Positions 6,755-16,151 are shown, numbered from the stretch's first letter. The stretch is DNA of 64,000 nucleotides from Bacillus sp. PAMC26568 (GCF_014235785.1 NZ_CP060137.1:1302001-1366000), one strand, 5' to 3'. The notes: generated by a model not told the origin, from the letters alone. Numbers and translations: made by a program.

Positions 6755-7041
6755 CAGGTAAACAAAAACGATTTTTACGTGCAGAAGCACATCATTTAAA
6801 CCCGATTTTTCAAGTAGGCAAAGGCGGGGTTAATGAGAATATGATTAAGCAAATCGCTGATGTTCTGGAAGCAAGAGAACTGATTAAGGTGAGTGTGCTT
6901 CAGAATTGTGAGGAAGATCGCGATTCAGTAGCTGAAAACCTTTCTAAAGGTGCTAAAGCTGAGCTTGTGCAGGTAATAGGAAACACAATTGTTTTATATA
7001 AAGAGTCTAAAGAAAATAAAGAAATTAAGCTGCCGAGATAA
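6748..7041 (+). CDS. yqeI: YqeI, CRS1/YhbY-type RNA-binding protein
   Basis: The 97-residue protein begins [20 protein letters not shown] and contains the conserved [10 protein letters not shown] loop at about residues 26-35, diagnostic of the CRM/YhbY fold that binds ribosomal RNA precursors. The ATG at 6748 follows AGGAGG and overlaps the aroE stop by seven nt, so translation is probably coupled. An upstream in-frame extension to 6679 would lie wholly inside aroE and is rejected. A role in large-subunit assembly is inferred from the YhbY family. Confidence 0.92.
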   Translation: MLTGKQKRFLRAEAHHLNPIFQVGKGGVNENMIKQIADVLEARELIKVSVLQNCEEDRDSVAENLSKGAKAELVQVIGNTIVLYKESKENKEIKLPR

Positions 7042-7057
7042 AATAGGAGGTGGGATG

Positions 7058-7627
7058 ATGAAGAAGATTGGGATTTTTGGAGGAACATTTGATCCTCCTC
7101 ATAACGGACACTTATTAATGGCAAATGAAGTGTACCATTCTCTTCATCTTGATGAAATTTGGTTTATGCCAAATCAAATACCGCCCCATAAGCAATCGAA
7201 GGATACGATGGATAGCTTCCATAGACTTCATATGCTCCAAATATGTGTAGAGAATCATCCTCAGTTTAAAGTACAAAGCATTGAATTTGAAAGAAAAGGT
7301 CCTTCATACACATATGATACGATTTTATTATTAAAGAACCAATTTCCGGACTTTCGGTTCTATTTTATTATTGGAGCAGATATGATTGAGTTTTTGCCGA
7401 AATGGCACAAAATTGAAGAACTAATTGATCTCGTTCAGTTTGTAGGAGTGCAGCGGGCAGGTTATGATGCAGATACAGAATATCCGATAATCGAAGTAAA
7501 CGTGCCAATTTTCGAAGTCTCATCTACTATGCTGAGAGAACGGATGAAATTTGGTCAGACAACTGATTATTTATTGCCTGCAGAAGTGAGGGGCTATATT
7601 GAGGAGAATCATTTATATGGAACGTGA
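7058..7627 (+). CDS. nadD: Nicotinate-nucleotide adenylyltransferase
   Basis: The 189-residue enzyme transfers AMP from ATP to nicotinate mononucleotide, giving deamido-NAD. The nucleotidyltransferase signature [11 protein letters not shown] (residues 8-18) and the C-terminal SSTMLRERM motif are intact. ATG at 7058 is seven nt after AGGAGG; ATG at 7055 is possible. Length equals B. subtilis NadD. Its 3' end overlaps the yqeK start by 11 nt. Confidence 0.96.
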   Translation: MKKIGIFGGTFDPPHNGHLLMANEVYHSLHLDEIWFMPNQIPPHKQSKDTMDSFHRLHMLQICVENHPQFKVQSIEFERKGPSYTYDTILLLKNQFPDFRFYFIIGADMIEFLPKWHKIEELIDLVQFVGVQRAGYDADTEYPIIEVNVPIFEVSSTMLRERMKFGQTTDYLLPAEVRGYIEENHLYGT

Positions 7628-8195
7628 AAAAGCATTGTCACTAGTGAAGGATCAATTAACAGAACACAGGTATCAGCATACGTTGGGTGTGATGGAAACG
7701 GCTATAGAACTTGCTCAATTGTATGGTGCTGATCCGAAGAAAGCTGAAACGGCAGCCATTTTTCATGATTATGCGAAATTCCGAAGCAAAAATGAAATGA
7801 AACAGATCATTATCGAACAAAATATGAGTAAGGATTTGCTGTTTCACAGTCCTGAACTGTGGCATGCTCCAGTAGGCGCTTATCTTGTTGAAAAAGAGGC
7901 TGGTATTCATGATGCGGAAATTTTAGACGCCATCAGATACCATACATCTGGAAGAGAAAGTATGACCTTGCTGGATAAAGTCATTTATGTAGCGGATTAT
8001 ATAGAACCAGGGAGAATCTTTCCAGGTGCAAATGAAGTGAGAGAACTAGCAAAAAGTGATTTAAATAAGGCACTGATCGTATCTATGAAAAATACAATTT
8101 TATTTTTGCTTAATAAAAATCAAGCAATTTATCCTGAAACACTGCAATCTTATAATTACTTGATTTTTGAAGAAAAAGGAGGAACAGCGCATTGA
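7617..8195 (+). CDS. yqeK: YqeK, HD-domain Ap4A hydrolase (symmetrical)
   Basis: The 192-residue metal-dependent phosphohydrolase shows HD motifs: H in [12 protein letters not shown] in IFHDYAKF, H in HAPVGAYL and D in [10 protein letters not shown]. Members of the YqeK family cleave diadenosine tetraphosphate symmetrically to two ADP. The start ATG lies inside the end of nadD behind GAGGAG. Its stop TGA overlaps the TTG start of rsfS. Adjacent nadD-yqeK placement is widely conserved. Confidence 0.93.
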   Translation: MEREKALSLVKDQLTEHRYQHTLGVMETAIELAQLYGADPKKAETAAIFHDYAKFRSKNEMKQIIIEQNMSKDLLFHSPELWHAPVGAYLVEKEAGIHDAEILDAIRYHTSGRESMTLLDKVIYVADYIEPGRIFPGANEVRELAKSDLNKALIVSMKNTILFLLNKNQAIYPETLQSYNYLIFEEKGGTAH

Positions 8196-8548
8196 CTGGT
8201 AAAGAAACATTAGCAATCGCAGCGAAAGCGGCAGATGATAAAAGAGGCGAAGATATCGTAGCATTAAAAATGGAAGGTATCTCACTAATTGCAGATTACT
8301 TCTTAATTTGCCACGGAAATTCTGATAAACAGGTTCAGGCAATTGCAAGAGAAATGAAAGATCAGGCTGCTCTAAACGGCATTGAAATAAAACGATTAGA
8401 AGGCTTTGACGAAGCACGCTGGATTCTGATTGATATGGGTGATGTGGTTGCACACGTCTTTCATAAAGATGAACGGAATTATTACAAGCTTGAAAAACTT
8501 TGGGGAGATGCTCCTTCAGAAAAATTGGAGAGCGTTATTTCTCAATGA
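8192..8548 (+). CDS. rsfS: Ribosome silencing factor RsfS
   Basis: The 118-residue protein binds ribosomal protein uL14 and stops 30S and 50S from joining in stationary phase. The central ADYFLICHGNSDKQVQAIA block and the C-terminal WILIDMGDVVAHVFH block are family hallmarks. The start is TTG at 8192, eight nt after GGAGG, overlapping the yqeK stop (TTGA). The end overlaps the next gene (ATGA). Confidence 0.95.
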   Translation: MTGKETLAIAAKAADDKRGEDIVALKMEGISLIADYFLICHGNSDKQVQAIAREMKDQAALNGIEIKRLEGFDEARWILIDMGDVVAHVFHKDERNYYKLEKLWGDAPSEKLESVISQ

Positions 8549-9285
8549 TCTATAAAGGATTTGCCGCAATTTATGATGAATTAATGAAGGAAGCTCCTTA
8601 TGAGCTCTGGACAGAATTTCTTCATGAAAGCATGGCCACTTTCGGAAATGGCGGTATAAAAGTGCTTGATTTAGGCTGCGGAACTGGTGAAATTTCAATA
8701 AGACTTAAACAAAAAGGCTATGATGTCACTGGAATTGATATTAGTGAAGAAATGCTTTCAATTGCATTTCAGAAGACTGCTGAACATGGTTTGAGCATTC
8801 CTTATTTTCAGCAGGATATGAGATCGCTTGACGAGCTGGCCCAGACATTTGACGGTATTTTCATATGCTGTGATTCCTTAAATTATCTCGAAACAGAGGA
8901 AGATGTGAGAGCTGCATTAACCGCTGCTTATAAGCAGCTTGTACCAGGCGGTATCCTCGTTTTTGATGTGCACTCATTATATAAAATAAATGAAATCTTC
9001 GCTGAAGCTACGTTTGCTGAGAATGGCGAAGATGTGAGTTATATTTGGAACAGTTTTCTTGGTGAGGAGCCAAACAGCATTGAACACGATTTGTCTTTCT
9101 TCGTAAAACGCGGAGAACTCTATGACCGCTTTGACGAATACCATGTTCAAAGAACATATCCGGTAAACCAGTATGAAGAGATGCTGACTGAAGCTGGCTT
9201 CGATATAAAAGAAATCAGCGCTGATTTTAAAAGGCAGACTCCAGAGCATGATGCTGAGAGGATCTTTTTTGTTGCTGCAAAATAA
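8545..9285 (+). CDS. yqeM: YqeM, class I SAM-dependent methyltransferase
   Basis: The 246-residue protein has a Rossmann methyltransferase core with motif I VLDLGCGTGEISIRL (about residues 38-52) and the post-I acidic residue in VTGIDISEEML. Motif IV is FICCDSLNYL. The substrate is unknown; YqeM is sometimes compared with CmoA-type tRNA-modifying enzymes by annotation only. The ATG at 8545 overlaps the rsfS stop. It is the last gene of the yqeG operon, followed by a family B repeat and a terminator. Confidence 0.88.
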   Translation: MIYKGFAAIYDELMKEAPYELWTEFLHESMATFGNGGIKVLDLGCGTGEISIRLKQKGYDVTGIDISEEMLSIAFQKTAEHGLSIPYFQQDMRSLDELAQTFDGIFICCDSLNYLETEEDVRAALTAAYKQLVPGGILVFDVHSLYKINEIFAEATFAENGEDVSYIWNSFLGEEPNSIEHDLSFFVKRGELYDRFDEYHVQRTYPVNQYEEMLTEAGFDIKEISADFKRQTPEHDAERIFFVAAK

Positions 9286-9286
9286 G

Positions 9287-9413
9287 AAATGCACAAGCGC
9301 CCGTTTAGCGCAGGCATGACAGATAAGAATCCGCAGGAAAAGTCCGGGTTTGACTTTTCCTGCGGATTTGTTCTGGCCGAGGAGTTGGGCGATTCCGCTC
9401 GCCATCAATGCGC
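9287..9413 (-). repeat. Dispersed repeat family B, copy 1 (long hairpin)
   Basis: The element contains a perfect 17-bp hairpin: 9329-9345 (AATCCGCAGGAAAAGTC) pairs with 9352-9368 across a six-nt loop. Its reverse complement aligns with the copies at 48480 and 63585 (CTCGG-CAGAAC, AAAGTCAAACCCGGACTTT, GCTTGTGC-TTTCTT). Confidence 0.75.
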
Positions 9414-9440
9414 AAAATTTTATACTTCTTATCTCTTAGT

Positions 9441-9478
9441 AAAAAACCATCGAAAAAAATTTTCGATGGTTTTTTTTT
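9441..9478. terminator. Bidirectional terminator between yqeM and comER
   Basis: AAACCATCGAAAA pairs with TTTTCGATGGTTT, with T-tracts on both sides. Confidence 0.85.
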
Positions 9479-9521
9479 ATATGGAAGGATTTTTAAAAGA
9501 TCTGCAGAATTACTCTTTTTA

Positions 9522-10346
9522 TCACTCATATCTTTCGAACTGCTCCTTTACTTCTCTTAAATCTTCATCGTATTTTCTATGTGTTCGCTGAAATAAATGT
9601 TCAAACATCTCTCCTATCTCAGCTTCCATTACTTTAATGCCTTCACCGGTTACTCCGCCTTTTACACATACCTTTTCCTGCAAGGCAGGAAGCGTGTATA
9701 ACTCACTCTCTAATAAGTTTCCGAGTCCGATCACCATTTCGCTAGTTAACTGGATTGCCTGATTTTTTGTAATTTCCGTTTCCCGGACTGCTGCATCAAT
9801 AAATCTTTGCAGAAGATAGCTGAAAAAAGCAGGACCGCAGCTGACAATATCAGACGATACTCTTGTTATAGAATCTTCAATAATAAAGGGTTTGGAAATA
9901 GCCTGAAATAATTCTTCGATTTTCTTTTTTGCTGATGGGCTGCAATTCCCGTAAGTCAATAAAGATACACCTGATAAGGCACGATTTGTAATGCTTGGAA
10001 TGGCACGGGCTACTTGGCAATCAACGATGGACTGGAGCTGTTCAACATTTATGGGACTGGTTATGGAAATGATGCATTGATCTTTTCGCAAATAGGGTGA
10101 TAATTTGACCAACAGGGGGTGAATGTCAAGCGGCTTAACGCATATAAAAATAAGCTCGGCTTGTCGAGCGATTTCTTCAGGCGATAAATACAGGTTTATT
10201 TTTGGATATTCTTTCTTTAAAGCAGCTGCTTTTTCAAACGTTCGATTTGTTATATGGATAGCTGAGGGCTTAAGTACATTCGATTCAATAAACGATTCAA
10301 TTAATATTTTCCCCATGTTCCCTGTACCAATAAAACCTGCGTTCAA
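9522..10346 (-). CDS. comER: ComER, pyrroline-5-carboxylate reductase-like protein
   Basis: The 274-residue protein has an N-terminal NADP-binding fold (GFIGTGNMGKILIESF) with NRTFEKA for the NADP phosphate and ICVKPLDI. The C-terminal dimerisation domain contains CGPAFFSYLLQRFIDAA. It resembles ProC but sits divergently from comEA, the position of B. subtilis comER. That gene is not needed for DNA uptake in B. subtilis; a link to sporulation and biofilm entry has been reported in other Bacillus. Length equals the B. subtilis protein (273). Confidence 0.93.
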   Translation of the reverse strand: MNAGFIGTGNMGKILIESFIESNVLKPSAIHITNRTFEKAAALKKEYPKINLYLSPEEIARQAELIFICVKPLDIHPLLVKLSPYLRKDQCIISITSPINVEQLQSIVDCQVARAIPSITNRALSGVSLLTYGNCSPSAKKKIEELFQAISKPFIIEDSITRVSSDIVSCGPAFFSYLLQRFIDAAVRETEITKNQAIQLTSEMVIGLGNLLESELYTLPALQEKVCVKGGVTGEGIKVMEAEIGEMFEHLFQRTHRKYDEDLREVKEQFERYE

Positions 10347-10429
10347 TGTTTCATCCCCTCCTTTACTTTCTTTCTCCTACACTTTATGAAAAATAATGAA
10401 AAAATATGAATCCCGCGAAGGAGTTATGT

Positions 10430-11059
10430 ATGGAAATTCTAAAAAAATATAAATATCTAGCTGGAGTACTCGGAATTGCCGCATCTCTGTTTATTTTTCA
10501 AATGTATCAAAATTCACAAACTGATGAACGGATATCAGCAATGAATGAAGAAGCAGACCCTTTATTAGCAGGGGAATCTGTTCAAGAAGATGAACCTGAT
10601 GCAGCTGCAATAGAAGAAAGCAGCACCGTAATTGTTGATGTAAAGGGTGAGGTCAAATCGCCTGGTGTATATGAAATGAAAGCTGGAGAGCGATTTCACC
10701 ATGTCATTGAAAGAGCGGGAGGATTGACAGAGTCTGCAGATGCCGGACAAATTAATCTGGCACAATTGCTTGAAGATGGCATGATTGTTTATCTTCCGAA
10801 ACAGGGAGAAGCGGATAGTGAGATTGTTCAGCAGCCTTCCCCGGTAGGAACCACAAAAAAAGAAGGGAAAGTTAATCTTAATAAAGCCACATTAGAAGAG
10901 CTGCAGACTTTAGAAGGGATTGGACCTGCAAAAGCTGAAGCCATCCTCTCTTACAGAGAAGAATCAGGAGAATTTAAGACGATTGAAGATTTATTAAATG
11001 TATCAGGGATAGGAGATAAATCATTCGAAAAATTAAAAGACAGTATTTCTGTAAAATGA
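10430..11059 (+). CDS. comEA: ComEA, competence DNA receptor
   Basis: The 209-residue protein has an N-terminal membrane anchor (YLAGVLGIAASLFIFQMY, residues 8-25), an acidic linker, an SLBB domain (about 70-125, VIVDVKGEVKSPGVYEM) and a C-terminal helix-hairpin-helix pair (VNLNKATLEELQTLEGIGPA and LLNVSGIGDKSFEKL). It binds incoming double-stranded DNA at the cell surface. Start: ATG at 10430 behind GAAGGAG; the in-frame upstream ATG at 10406 has no SD. It leads the comE operon. Confidence 0.95.
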   Translation: MEILKKYKYLAGVLGIAASLFIFQMYQNSQTDERISAMNEEADPLLAGESVQEDEPDAAAIEESSTVIVDVKGEVKSPGVYEMKAGERFHHVIERAGGLTESADAGQINLAQLLEDGMIVYLPKQGEADSEIVQQPSPVGTTKKEGKVNLNKATLEELQTLEGIGPAKAEAILSYREESGEFKTIEDLLNVSGIGDKSFEKLKDSISVK

Positions 11060-11129
11060 ATTGACGAGCTTTTCAATGAATCGATACACTAGAAGAAGAT
11101 TAAAGCAATTTCAACTAATGGGGGATAAC

Positions 11130-11684
11130 ATGAACAGAATTTCTTGGAACCAGTATTTTATGGCGCAAAGTCATTTGCTTGCACTCAGAAGCACATGTAC
11201 ACGCCTGGCAGTAGGAGCAACAATTGTTAGGGACAAAAGGATTATTGCAGGCGGATATAACGGTTCAATTGCTGGAGGGGTTCATTGTATTGATGAGGGA
11301 TGCTATGTAATTGACGGCCATTGTGTCAGAACCATACATGCTGAAATGAATGCTTTATTGCAATGTGCAAAGTTTGGCGTTCCAACAAGCGAAGCGGAAA
11401 TTTACGTCACTCATTTTCCCTGCCTGCAATGCTGCAAGGCTCTGATCCAAAGCGGGATTAAAAAAGTCTATTATGCTGCATGCTACAAAAATCATCCATA
11501 CGCGATCGAATTATTTGAACAAGCAGGAGTTCACGTAGAGCAAGTCGAGCGGAATGAGGATCCTCTCGCTGCAGAGCAGAGAAAGTTCATAGGTGAACTG
11601 CTTGAAAAACTAGATGAAGTAAACGAAGCTGACCGGAACAAGCTTATAGAAAAAGCAGATAAGCTGTTTAAAAGCAACGAATAA
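11130..11684 (+). CDS. comEB: ComEB, dCMP deaminase family protein
   Basis: The 184-residue protein belongs to the zinc cytidine/deoxycytidylate deaminases: HAEMNALLQ supplies the histidine ligand and catalytic glutamate and PCLQCCKAL the two cysteine ligands. CVRTIHAEMNA and GGYNGSIAGGVHC match dCMP deaminase. ATG at 11130 follows GGGGGA; the upstream extension to 11061 lacks an SD and contains poorly conserved residues. In B. subtilis comEB is dispensable for transformation. Confidence 0.94.
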   Translation: MNRISWNQYFMAQSHLLALRSTCTRLAVGATIVRDKRIIAGGYNGSIAGGVHCIDEGCYVIDGHCVRTIHAEMNALLQCAKFGVPTSEAEIYVTHFPCLQCCKALIQSGIKKVYYAACYKNHPYAIELFEQAGVHVEQVERNEDPLAAEQRKFIGELLEKLDEVNEADRNKLIEKADKLFKSNE

Positions 11685-11691
11685 TTTAGCG

Positions 11692-14025
11692 ATGAATCAA
11701 ATAAGCTATCAAGGAAAGCTCATCTATTTTGCGGCAGCAGCCGGTTTAGCTGTTGCTGCTGCAAAATTCCCCTACCATCCAATTGTCTTCTTTTTAATCC
11801 TCATCTTTATCGCATTCTTTGTTTTTCACAAAAAAACAATTCTATTGTTAGGCTGTTTTGCCGTTTCTGGTTTTTTCTTACTCCATTTCCATGCAGCAGA
11901 TAACAGCAATGCTACTCAATTTAAGGAGGGACCGATTACCTTTCAAGGCAAAGTAACTGATTTTCCTAAAATGGATGGCAATCAAATGAAAATAGGACTA
12001 AATGTTAACCAAGAAGATATATCTGCTGTGTACTATTTTGAAACAGAACAAGAAAAAATGAAGTTTAAACATTTGCAGATCAGCACTCTTTGCACGTTTA
12101 AGGGAGAGTTAAAGCGGCCTAAACATGATACGAATCCTAATGCTTTTGATTATGCGGATTATCTTAAGTACAAGCGTATACATTGGGTATTCGAAGCAGA
12201 TTTAATAGAGAACTGCCGGATAGGTGAAAAAACGCTTCTAGAAAAAATAAAATCATTCAGACAAAAGGGGATTTTATTTATTTCAGATGTGTTTCCAGAG
12301 CAGTCTGAGGGTATCGTCCAAGCTCTGCTGTATGGAGAGCGGTCACAAATTTCAGATGACATTAATGATGCTTATCAAGAGATTGGCATCGTTCATTTAC
12401 TGGCAATCTCCGGTTTGCAGGTGGGCATCTTAGTTGCCGGGATTTATTATATCTTGATCAGGTCAGGAATGACTCATGAAAAAGCAAGACTTCTTTTACT
12501 GTTTCTATTGCCTATTTATGGAGTAATCGCCGGTGCAGCCCCCTCAGTCCTGCGGGCAGTTGGGATGAGCATGCTTTACCTCTTAACAAAGCAAATGAAA
12601 TTAAAGCTCTCGTCAATTGATGTTATTTCCATCATATTTCTAGTATTATTGTTTGCTGACCCTTATTCCTTATTTGGAGTGGGATTTCAATTATCCTTTG
12701 CTGTAAGCCTCACATTAATATTGTCAGCACAAGCATTTTCTAAAGTTCATAACCGATTTTATCAGCTGTTAGCCGTTTCGATCGCCTCCCAGCTTGCATC
12801 TCTCCCGATCATCCTGTATAGCTTTTACCAGCTATCACTGCTGAGCCTGCCGATGAATATCCTTTTTGTTCCTTTCTATTCCATTGTCGTTCTTCCGCTC
12901 TCATTAGCAGCTGTTTTCATAAGAATCATTTTTCCTTCACTCGGGTCATTGCTCGTTTCACTTGTTGACTTTCTGCTGCAGGTAAGCAATGAATTCGTTC
13001 TGTTTTTCAACAGTAAGCCTTCCTTTATGCTGATTTTTGGCAAACCCTCCTTTTTGTTTTTATTTCTTTTCACCGTCGTCTTATGCCTGATATTTATTGT
13101 GTATGAAAAATCCTATCAGTTGAGAGATGCTCAGCTTTTGATTTCTTTAATGATTGTACTGCTCCTTTTCCAGCATGAGTCTGAACTGCTTGTGCAAGAA
13201 GGTGAAGTTATTATGCTTGATGTAGGGCAAGGAGACTCCATTTACCTTTCTGCGCCGGATAATCAAGGTACATATTTAATTGATACAGGCGGACTGCTTA
13301 CGTTTAATCAGGATGCTTGGAAAGAAAAAAGCAAACATTTTTCAATCGCAAAAGATATTACAATTCCCTTTTTAAAATCAAAAGGTAAAAGAACACTGGA
13401 TAAATTGATATTGACTCATGGGGATGCTGACCATGCTGGAGAAGCCGTCAAGCTCCTTGAAGAAATACGTGTGAAAGAAATGATGGTGCCCTTTGGGTTT
13501 TTAAGAGGTGAATTTGAGGAGGAAATAATCGATAAAGCGAGACTAAAGGGGACAAGGATTACGGTGTTAAAAAGCGGGGATGTGGTGAATGATCCTTTTT
13601 TTAAAATGGAAATCTTATCACCAATTGAATTATCAGAAAGCAAAAATGACGATTCTCTAGTTATTTTTACAAAGGTAGGAGGATTGAAATGGCTCTTTAC
13701 AGGTGATCTGGAACACGATGGGGAAAAACGGATTCTTGAAAAGTATAAAGAATTAAGGGCAGATGTATTAAAAGTAGGCCACCATGGGAGCAAAGGTTCT
13801 ACTTCAGATCAATTTTTAAAGCAGCTGAAGCCGAAAATTGCGCTTATTTCAGCAGGAGAGAACAACCGGTACAATCATCCGCATGATGAAGTCATTGACT
13901 TGCTGAATAAGTATCGGGTGAAAATATTTCAAACAAATATGGATGGAGCGGTTACGTATAAATTTAAAGGGAATAGTGGAACGTTTTCGGTGCAGCCTCC
14001 ATACGATAGTGTATCAGATAAATGA
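11692..14025 (+). CDS. comEC: ComEC, DNA uptake channel
   Basis: The 777-residue polytopic membrane protein (B. subtilis 776) carries single-stranded DNA across the membrane. It has N-terminal helices (residues 1-65), an OB-like extracellular domain (about 75-175), and the Competence domain of many helices (about 200-495) including LAISGLQVGILVAGIYYI. The C-terminal metallo-beta-lactamase-like domain (about 505-770) has LDVGQGDSIYL and LTHGDADHAGE, the metal-binding HxDxDH motif, later GHHGSKGS. It ends the comE operon. Confidence 0.96.
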   Translation: MNQISYQGKLIYFAAAAGLAVAAAKFPYHPIVFFLILIFIAFFVFHKKTILLLGCFAVSGFFLLHFHAADNSNATQFKEGPITFQGKVTDFPKMDGNQMKIGLNVNQEDISAVYYFETEQEKMKFKHLQISTLCTFKGELKRPKHDTNPNAFDYADYLKYKRIHWVFEADLIENCRIGEKTLLEKIKSFRQKGILFISDVFPEQSEGIVQALLYGERSQISDDINDAYQEIGIVHLLAISGLQVGILVAGIYYILIRSGMTHEKARLLLLFLLPIYGVIAGAAPSVLRAVGMSMLYLLTKQMKLKLSSIDVISIIFLVLLFADPYSLFGVGFQLSFAVSLTLILSAQAFSKVHNRFYQLLAVSIASQLASLPIILYSFYQLSLLSLPMNILFVPFYSIVVLPLSLAAVFIRIIFPSLGSLLVSLVDFLLQVSNEFVLFFNSKPSFMLIFGKPSFLFLFLFTVVLCLIFIVYEKSYQLRDAQLLISLMIVLLLFQHESELLVQEGEVIMLDVGQGDSIYLSAPDNQGTYLIDTGGLLTFNQDAWKEKSKHFSIAKDITIPFLKSKGKRTLDKLILTHGDADHAGEAVKLLEEIRVKEMMVPFGFLRGEFEEEIIDKARLKGTRITVLKSGDVVNDPFFKMEILSPIELSESKNDDSLVIFTKVGGLKWLFTGDLEHDGEKRILEKYKELRADVLKVGHHGSKGSTSDQFLKQLKPKIALISAGENNRYNHPHDEVIDLLNKYRVKIFQTNMDGAVTYKFKGNSGTFSVQPPYDSVSDK

Positions 14026-14085
14026 AAAGCCGCTTTACTAAAATGATATTGAATTAATGATTTCATGTTTTTTAAAGAGCCGCTG

Positions 14086-14112
14086 AAAAAAGAGACTGCA
14101 TATGCAGTCTCT
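14086..14112 (-). terminator. Terminator of yqzM
   Basis: AGAGACTGCATATGCAGTCTCT (14091-14112; first 20 nt pattern palindromic) is a perfect inverted repeat followed on the minus strand by a T6 run. Confidence 0.75.
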
Positions 14113-14124
14113 ATGTAAGGGTTA

Positions 14125-14259
14125 TCAAGAACCGATTAACTTAATAACAGTAGCTAAAATAAATATAGTGGCAAAAAAGCCAAATGAAGCAATAAATCCT
14201 ACACCAGAGTCTACTGCATCGTTGCGTTTGCTTTGTACATTCTTCTCAAATTCATTCAC
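14125..14259 (-). CDS. yqzM: YqzM family small membrane protein
   Basis: The 44-residue protein reads MNEFEKNVQSKRNDAVDSGV followed by a single hydrophobic helix (FIASFGFFATIFILATVIKL) and ends IGS. The sequence pattern and the position between comEC and holA match B. subtilis YqzM, a protein of unknown role. The start is GTG at 14259, eight nt after AGGAGGGG. It is too short for routine ORF calling. It is transcribed against comEC and holA and has its own terminator. Confidence 0.88.
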   Translation of the reverse strand: MNEFEKNVQSKRNDAVDSGVGFIASFGFFATIFILATVIKLIGS

Positions 14260-14450
14260 AATTTACCCCTCCTATATGCCTTATAGTATAAGCCAAAAAG
14301 ACAAAAAAATCTATCATTTTCCAAGCAGACATTTGACAACACTTTACACATATAGAATCTCTTCCCCACGTTAAAAATATAAGTACAGATAACGATCGCT
14401 TTTTTGCAGATGTAACCTGGGGCATGTGCGAAAGCGTTAATATAAATCAG

Positions 14451-14473
14451 GGAACTGGCATAGTCCGTTCCCT
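14451..14473. other. Short inverted repeat in the yqzM-holA gap
   Basis: GGGAAC at 14451-14456 and GTTCCC at 14467-14472 form a six-bp stem. No T-tract follows. The rest of this gap (14280-14500) contains no gene I can support. Confidence 0.3.
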
Positions 14474-14501
14474 CTTCACTTTGTGCAAAAACAATCTTCA
14501 C

Positions 14502-14530
14502 TTGCTAAAAGACCAAAGGACCGATACGAT
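14502..14530 (+). promoter_or_regulatory. Candidate holA promoter
   Basis: TTGCTA (14502-14507) and TACGAT (14525-14530) are separated by 17 nt, about 30 nt before the holA start. Confidence 0.4.
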
Positions 14531-14561
14531 TAGGAAAGAATGATTGGAACTAGGTGATGAA

Positions 14562-15578
14562 ATGATACTTAACGTTTGGAACAACATTAAAAATAAACAG
14601 CTTATGCCTGCATATTTGCTGCTTGGGAAAGAATCTTATCTCATACAGGAAACCTTGCAGCTGATTATTGACGCTGCCCTGCATAAAGAAGAAATGGATT
14701 TTAACCTGGCACAATATGATTTATCTGAAACGGCATTAGAATCAGCGATTGAAGATGCTGAAACATTGCCTTTTTTAGGTGAAAAAAGAGTCGTTATCCT
14801 TAAAAACCCTCATTTTTTAACGAGTGAAAAGAAAAAAGAAAAAATCGAACACCGCGTTGATAAGCTGGAGGAATATCTTAAAAGCCCTGCGCCATACACG
14901 ATTTTGGTCATCGTGGCTCCATATGAAAAACTCGACGAACGGAAAAAAGTCACAAAAGCTGTCAAGAAAATGACTGAAGTTGTTGAGATGAACGGATTTT
15001 CGGAGCATGAAACGAAAAAGTGGATGAATGTTCTTGCGGGAGCACATGCAATCACGCTTCAAGAATCAGCAAGAGATCAGCTTTATATTCTGTCAGCGGG
15101 AAATTTAATGGCAATTTCACAAGAATTAATGAAATTAAGTACATATGCCGGGGAAAACGGAGTCATAACAGAAGAAACGGTTTCAACGCTCGTTTCAAGA
15201 ACACTTGAGCAAAATATATTTGAACTGATTGAGAAGGTAATAAAAAAAGACCGGACGAGGGCCATGCAGATCTTTTATGATTTGCTGAAAGCAAATGAGG
15301 AACCCATTAAGATTTTATCTTTGCTGATCAATCAGTTCAGACTGATTCTTCAAGTAAAAGAACTGTCTGTTCTAGGATATGGACAGCAGCAAATTGCCGG
15401 GAATCTTAAAGTGCATCCTTTTAGGGTAAAGCTCGCAATGCAGCAGGCGCAGCTTTTTCAAAGCGTAGAATTGACGCAGATTATGAATCAGCTTGCAGAT
15501 GCTGATTATGATATGAAGACCGGGAGAATGGACAAACAATTGGCTATTGAATTGTTTTTACTGAAATTATTTAAATAA
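14562..15578 (+). CDS. holA: DNA polymerase III delta subunit
   Basis: The 338-residue clamp-loader subunit opens the beta clamp. It begins MILNVWNNIKNKQLMPAYLL with LGKESYLIQETLQ, the degenerate AAA+ N-domain of HolA, and the C-terminal collar domain follows (LSLLINQFRLILQVKEL around residue 250). ATG at 14562 is preceded by AGGTGATGAA. An upstream in-frame TTG (14544) has no SD. It is convergent with rpsT and shares its terminator. The gene was formerly yqeN. Confidence 0.93.
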   Translation: MILNVWNNIKNKQLMPAYLLLGKESYLIQETLQLIIDAALHKEEMDFNLAQYDLSETALESAIEDAETLPFLGEKRVVILKNPHFLTSEKKKEKIEHRVDKLEEYLKSPAPYTILVIVAPYEKLDERKKVTKAVKKMTEVVEMNGFSEHETKKWMNVLAGAHAITLQESARDQLYILSAGNLMAISQELMKLSTYAGENGVITEETVSTLVSRTLEQNIFELIEKVIKKDRTRAMQIFYDLLKANEEPIKILSLLINQFRLILQVKELSVLGYGQQQIAGNLKVHPFRVKLAMQQAQLFQSVELTQIMNQLADADYDMKTGRMDKQLAIELFLLKLFK

Positions 15579-15635
15579 ATAAGCTGTTTTCGTAAAATTT
15601 TCATCTACTGCATCATCGTCTTAAAAAGGGCCAAT

Positions 15636-15671
15636 AAAAAAGATCCTCTTCACGGGAAGAGGATCTTTTTT
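15636..15671. terminator. Bidirectional terminator, holA/rpsT
   Basis: AAAAAGATCCTCTTC pairs with GAAGAGGATCTTTTT, giving T-runs in both directions. Confidence 0.9.
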
Positions 15672-15674
15672 CAA

Positions 15675-15941
15675 TTAAGCAGAAAGACCGTTTACAGATT
15701 TCGTTAAACGAGATTTGTAACGAGCTGCAGCGTTTTTGTGGATTAAACCACTTTGAGCAGCTTTATCAATTCTTTTAGAAGCTACAGCTAGTGCAGCTTT
15801 TGCATTGTCAGAATCGTTGTTTACAACTAGAGCTTCTACTCTTTTAATAGCAGTACGCATTGCTGATTTGATTGTAACATTGTGTGCATTGCGCTCAGCG
15901 TTAGTTTTTGTACGTTTGATAGCAGATTTGATGTTTGGCAT
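15675..15941 (-). CDS. rpsT: 30S ribosomal protein bS20
   Basis: The 88-residue basic protein starts [20 protein letters not shown], the invariant S20 N-terminus, and ends [10 protein letters not shown]. It binds 16S rRNA early in 30S assembly. ATG at 15941 is eight nt after GGAGG; the in-frame GTG at 15950 overlaps that SD. The divergent neighbour is gpr, as in B. subtilis. A TATAAT (minus strand, about 15974-15979) lies 35 nt upstream and is probably its -10 box. Confidence 0.97.
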   Translation of the reverse strand: MPNIKSAIKRTKTNAERNAHNVTIKSAMRTAIKRVEALVVNNDSDNAKAALAVASKRIDKAAQSGLIHKNAAARYKSRLTKSVNGLSA

Positions 15942-16151
15942 TCGTTTCACCTCCTAAAAAGCATTCGAGATCTATTATACTCGTCGTTTCATTAATAATA
16001 AGAACAAGTGATATTTTATCAAACGGGCATATAGATTGCAATATAATTGTAAAGGAATTTATATCGCACCTGTACTTGTGAAGAATGAAACCAGGAAAAT
16101 ACGGCAAAAATAAAGAATAAGTATCATTTTGCAGCTTAGGAGGTCAAGACG

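Noticed and set aside
9289..9591. Frames across the gap after yqeM
   Set aside because: They cross a 17-bp hairpin repeat and a terminator and extend into comER on the other strand.
14256..14501. 81-codon minus-strand frame between yqzM and holA
   Set aside because: It overlaps the yqzM start region, has no SD, and its composition looks random.
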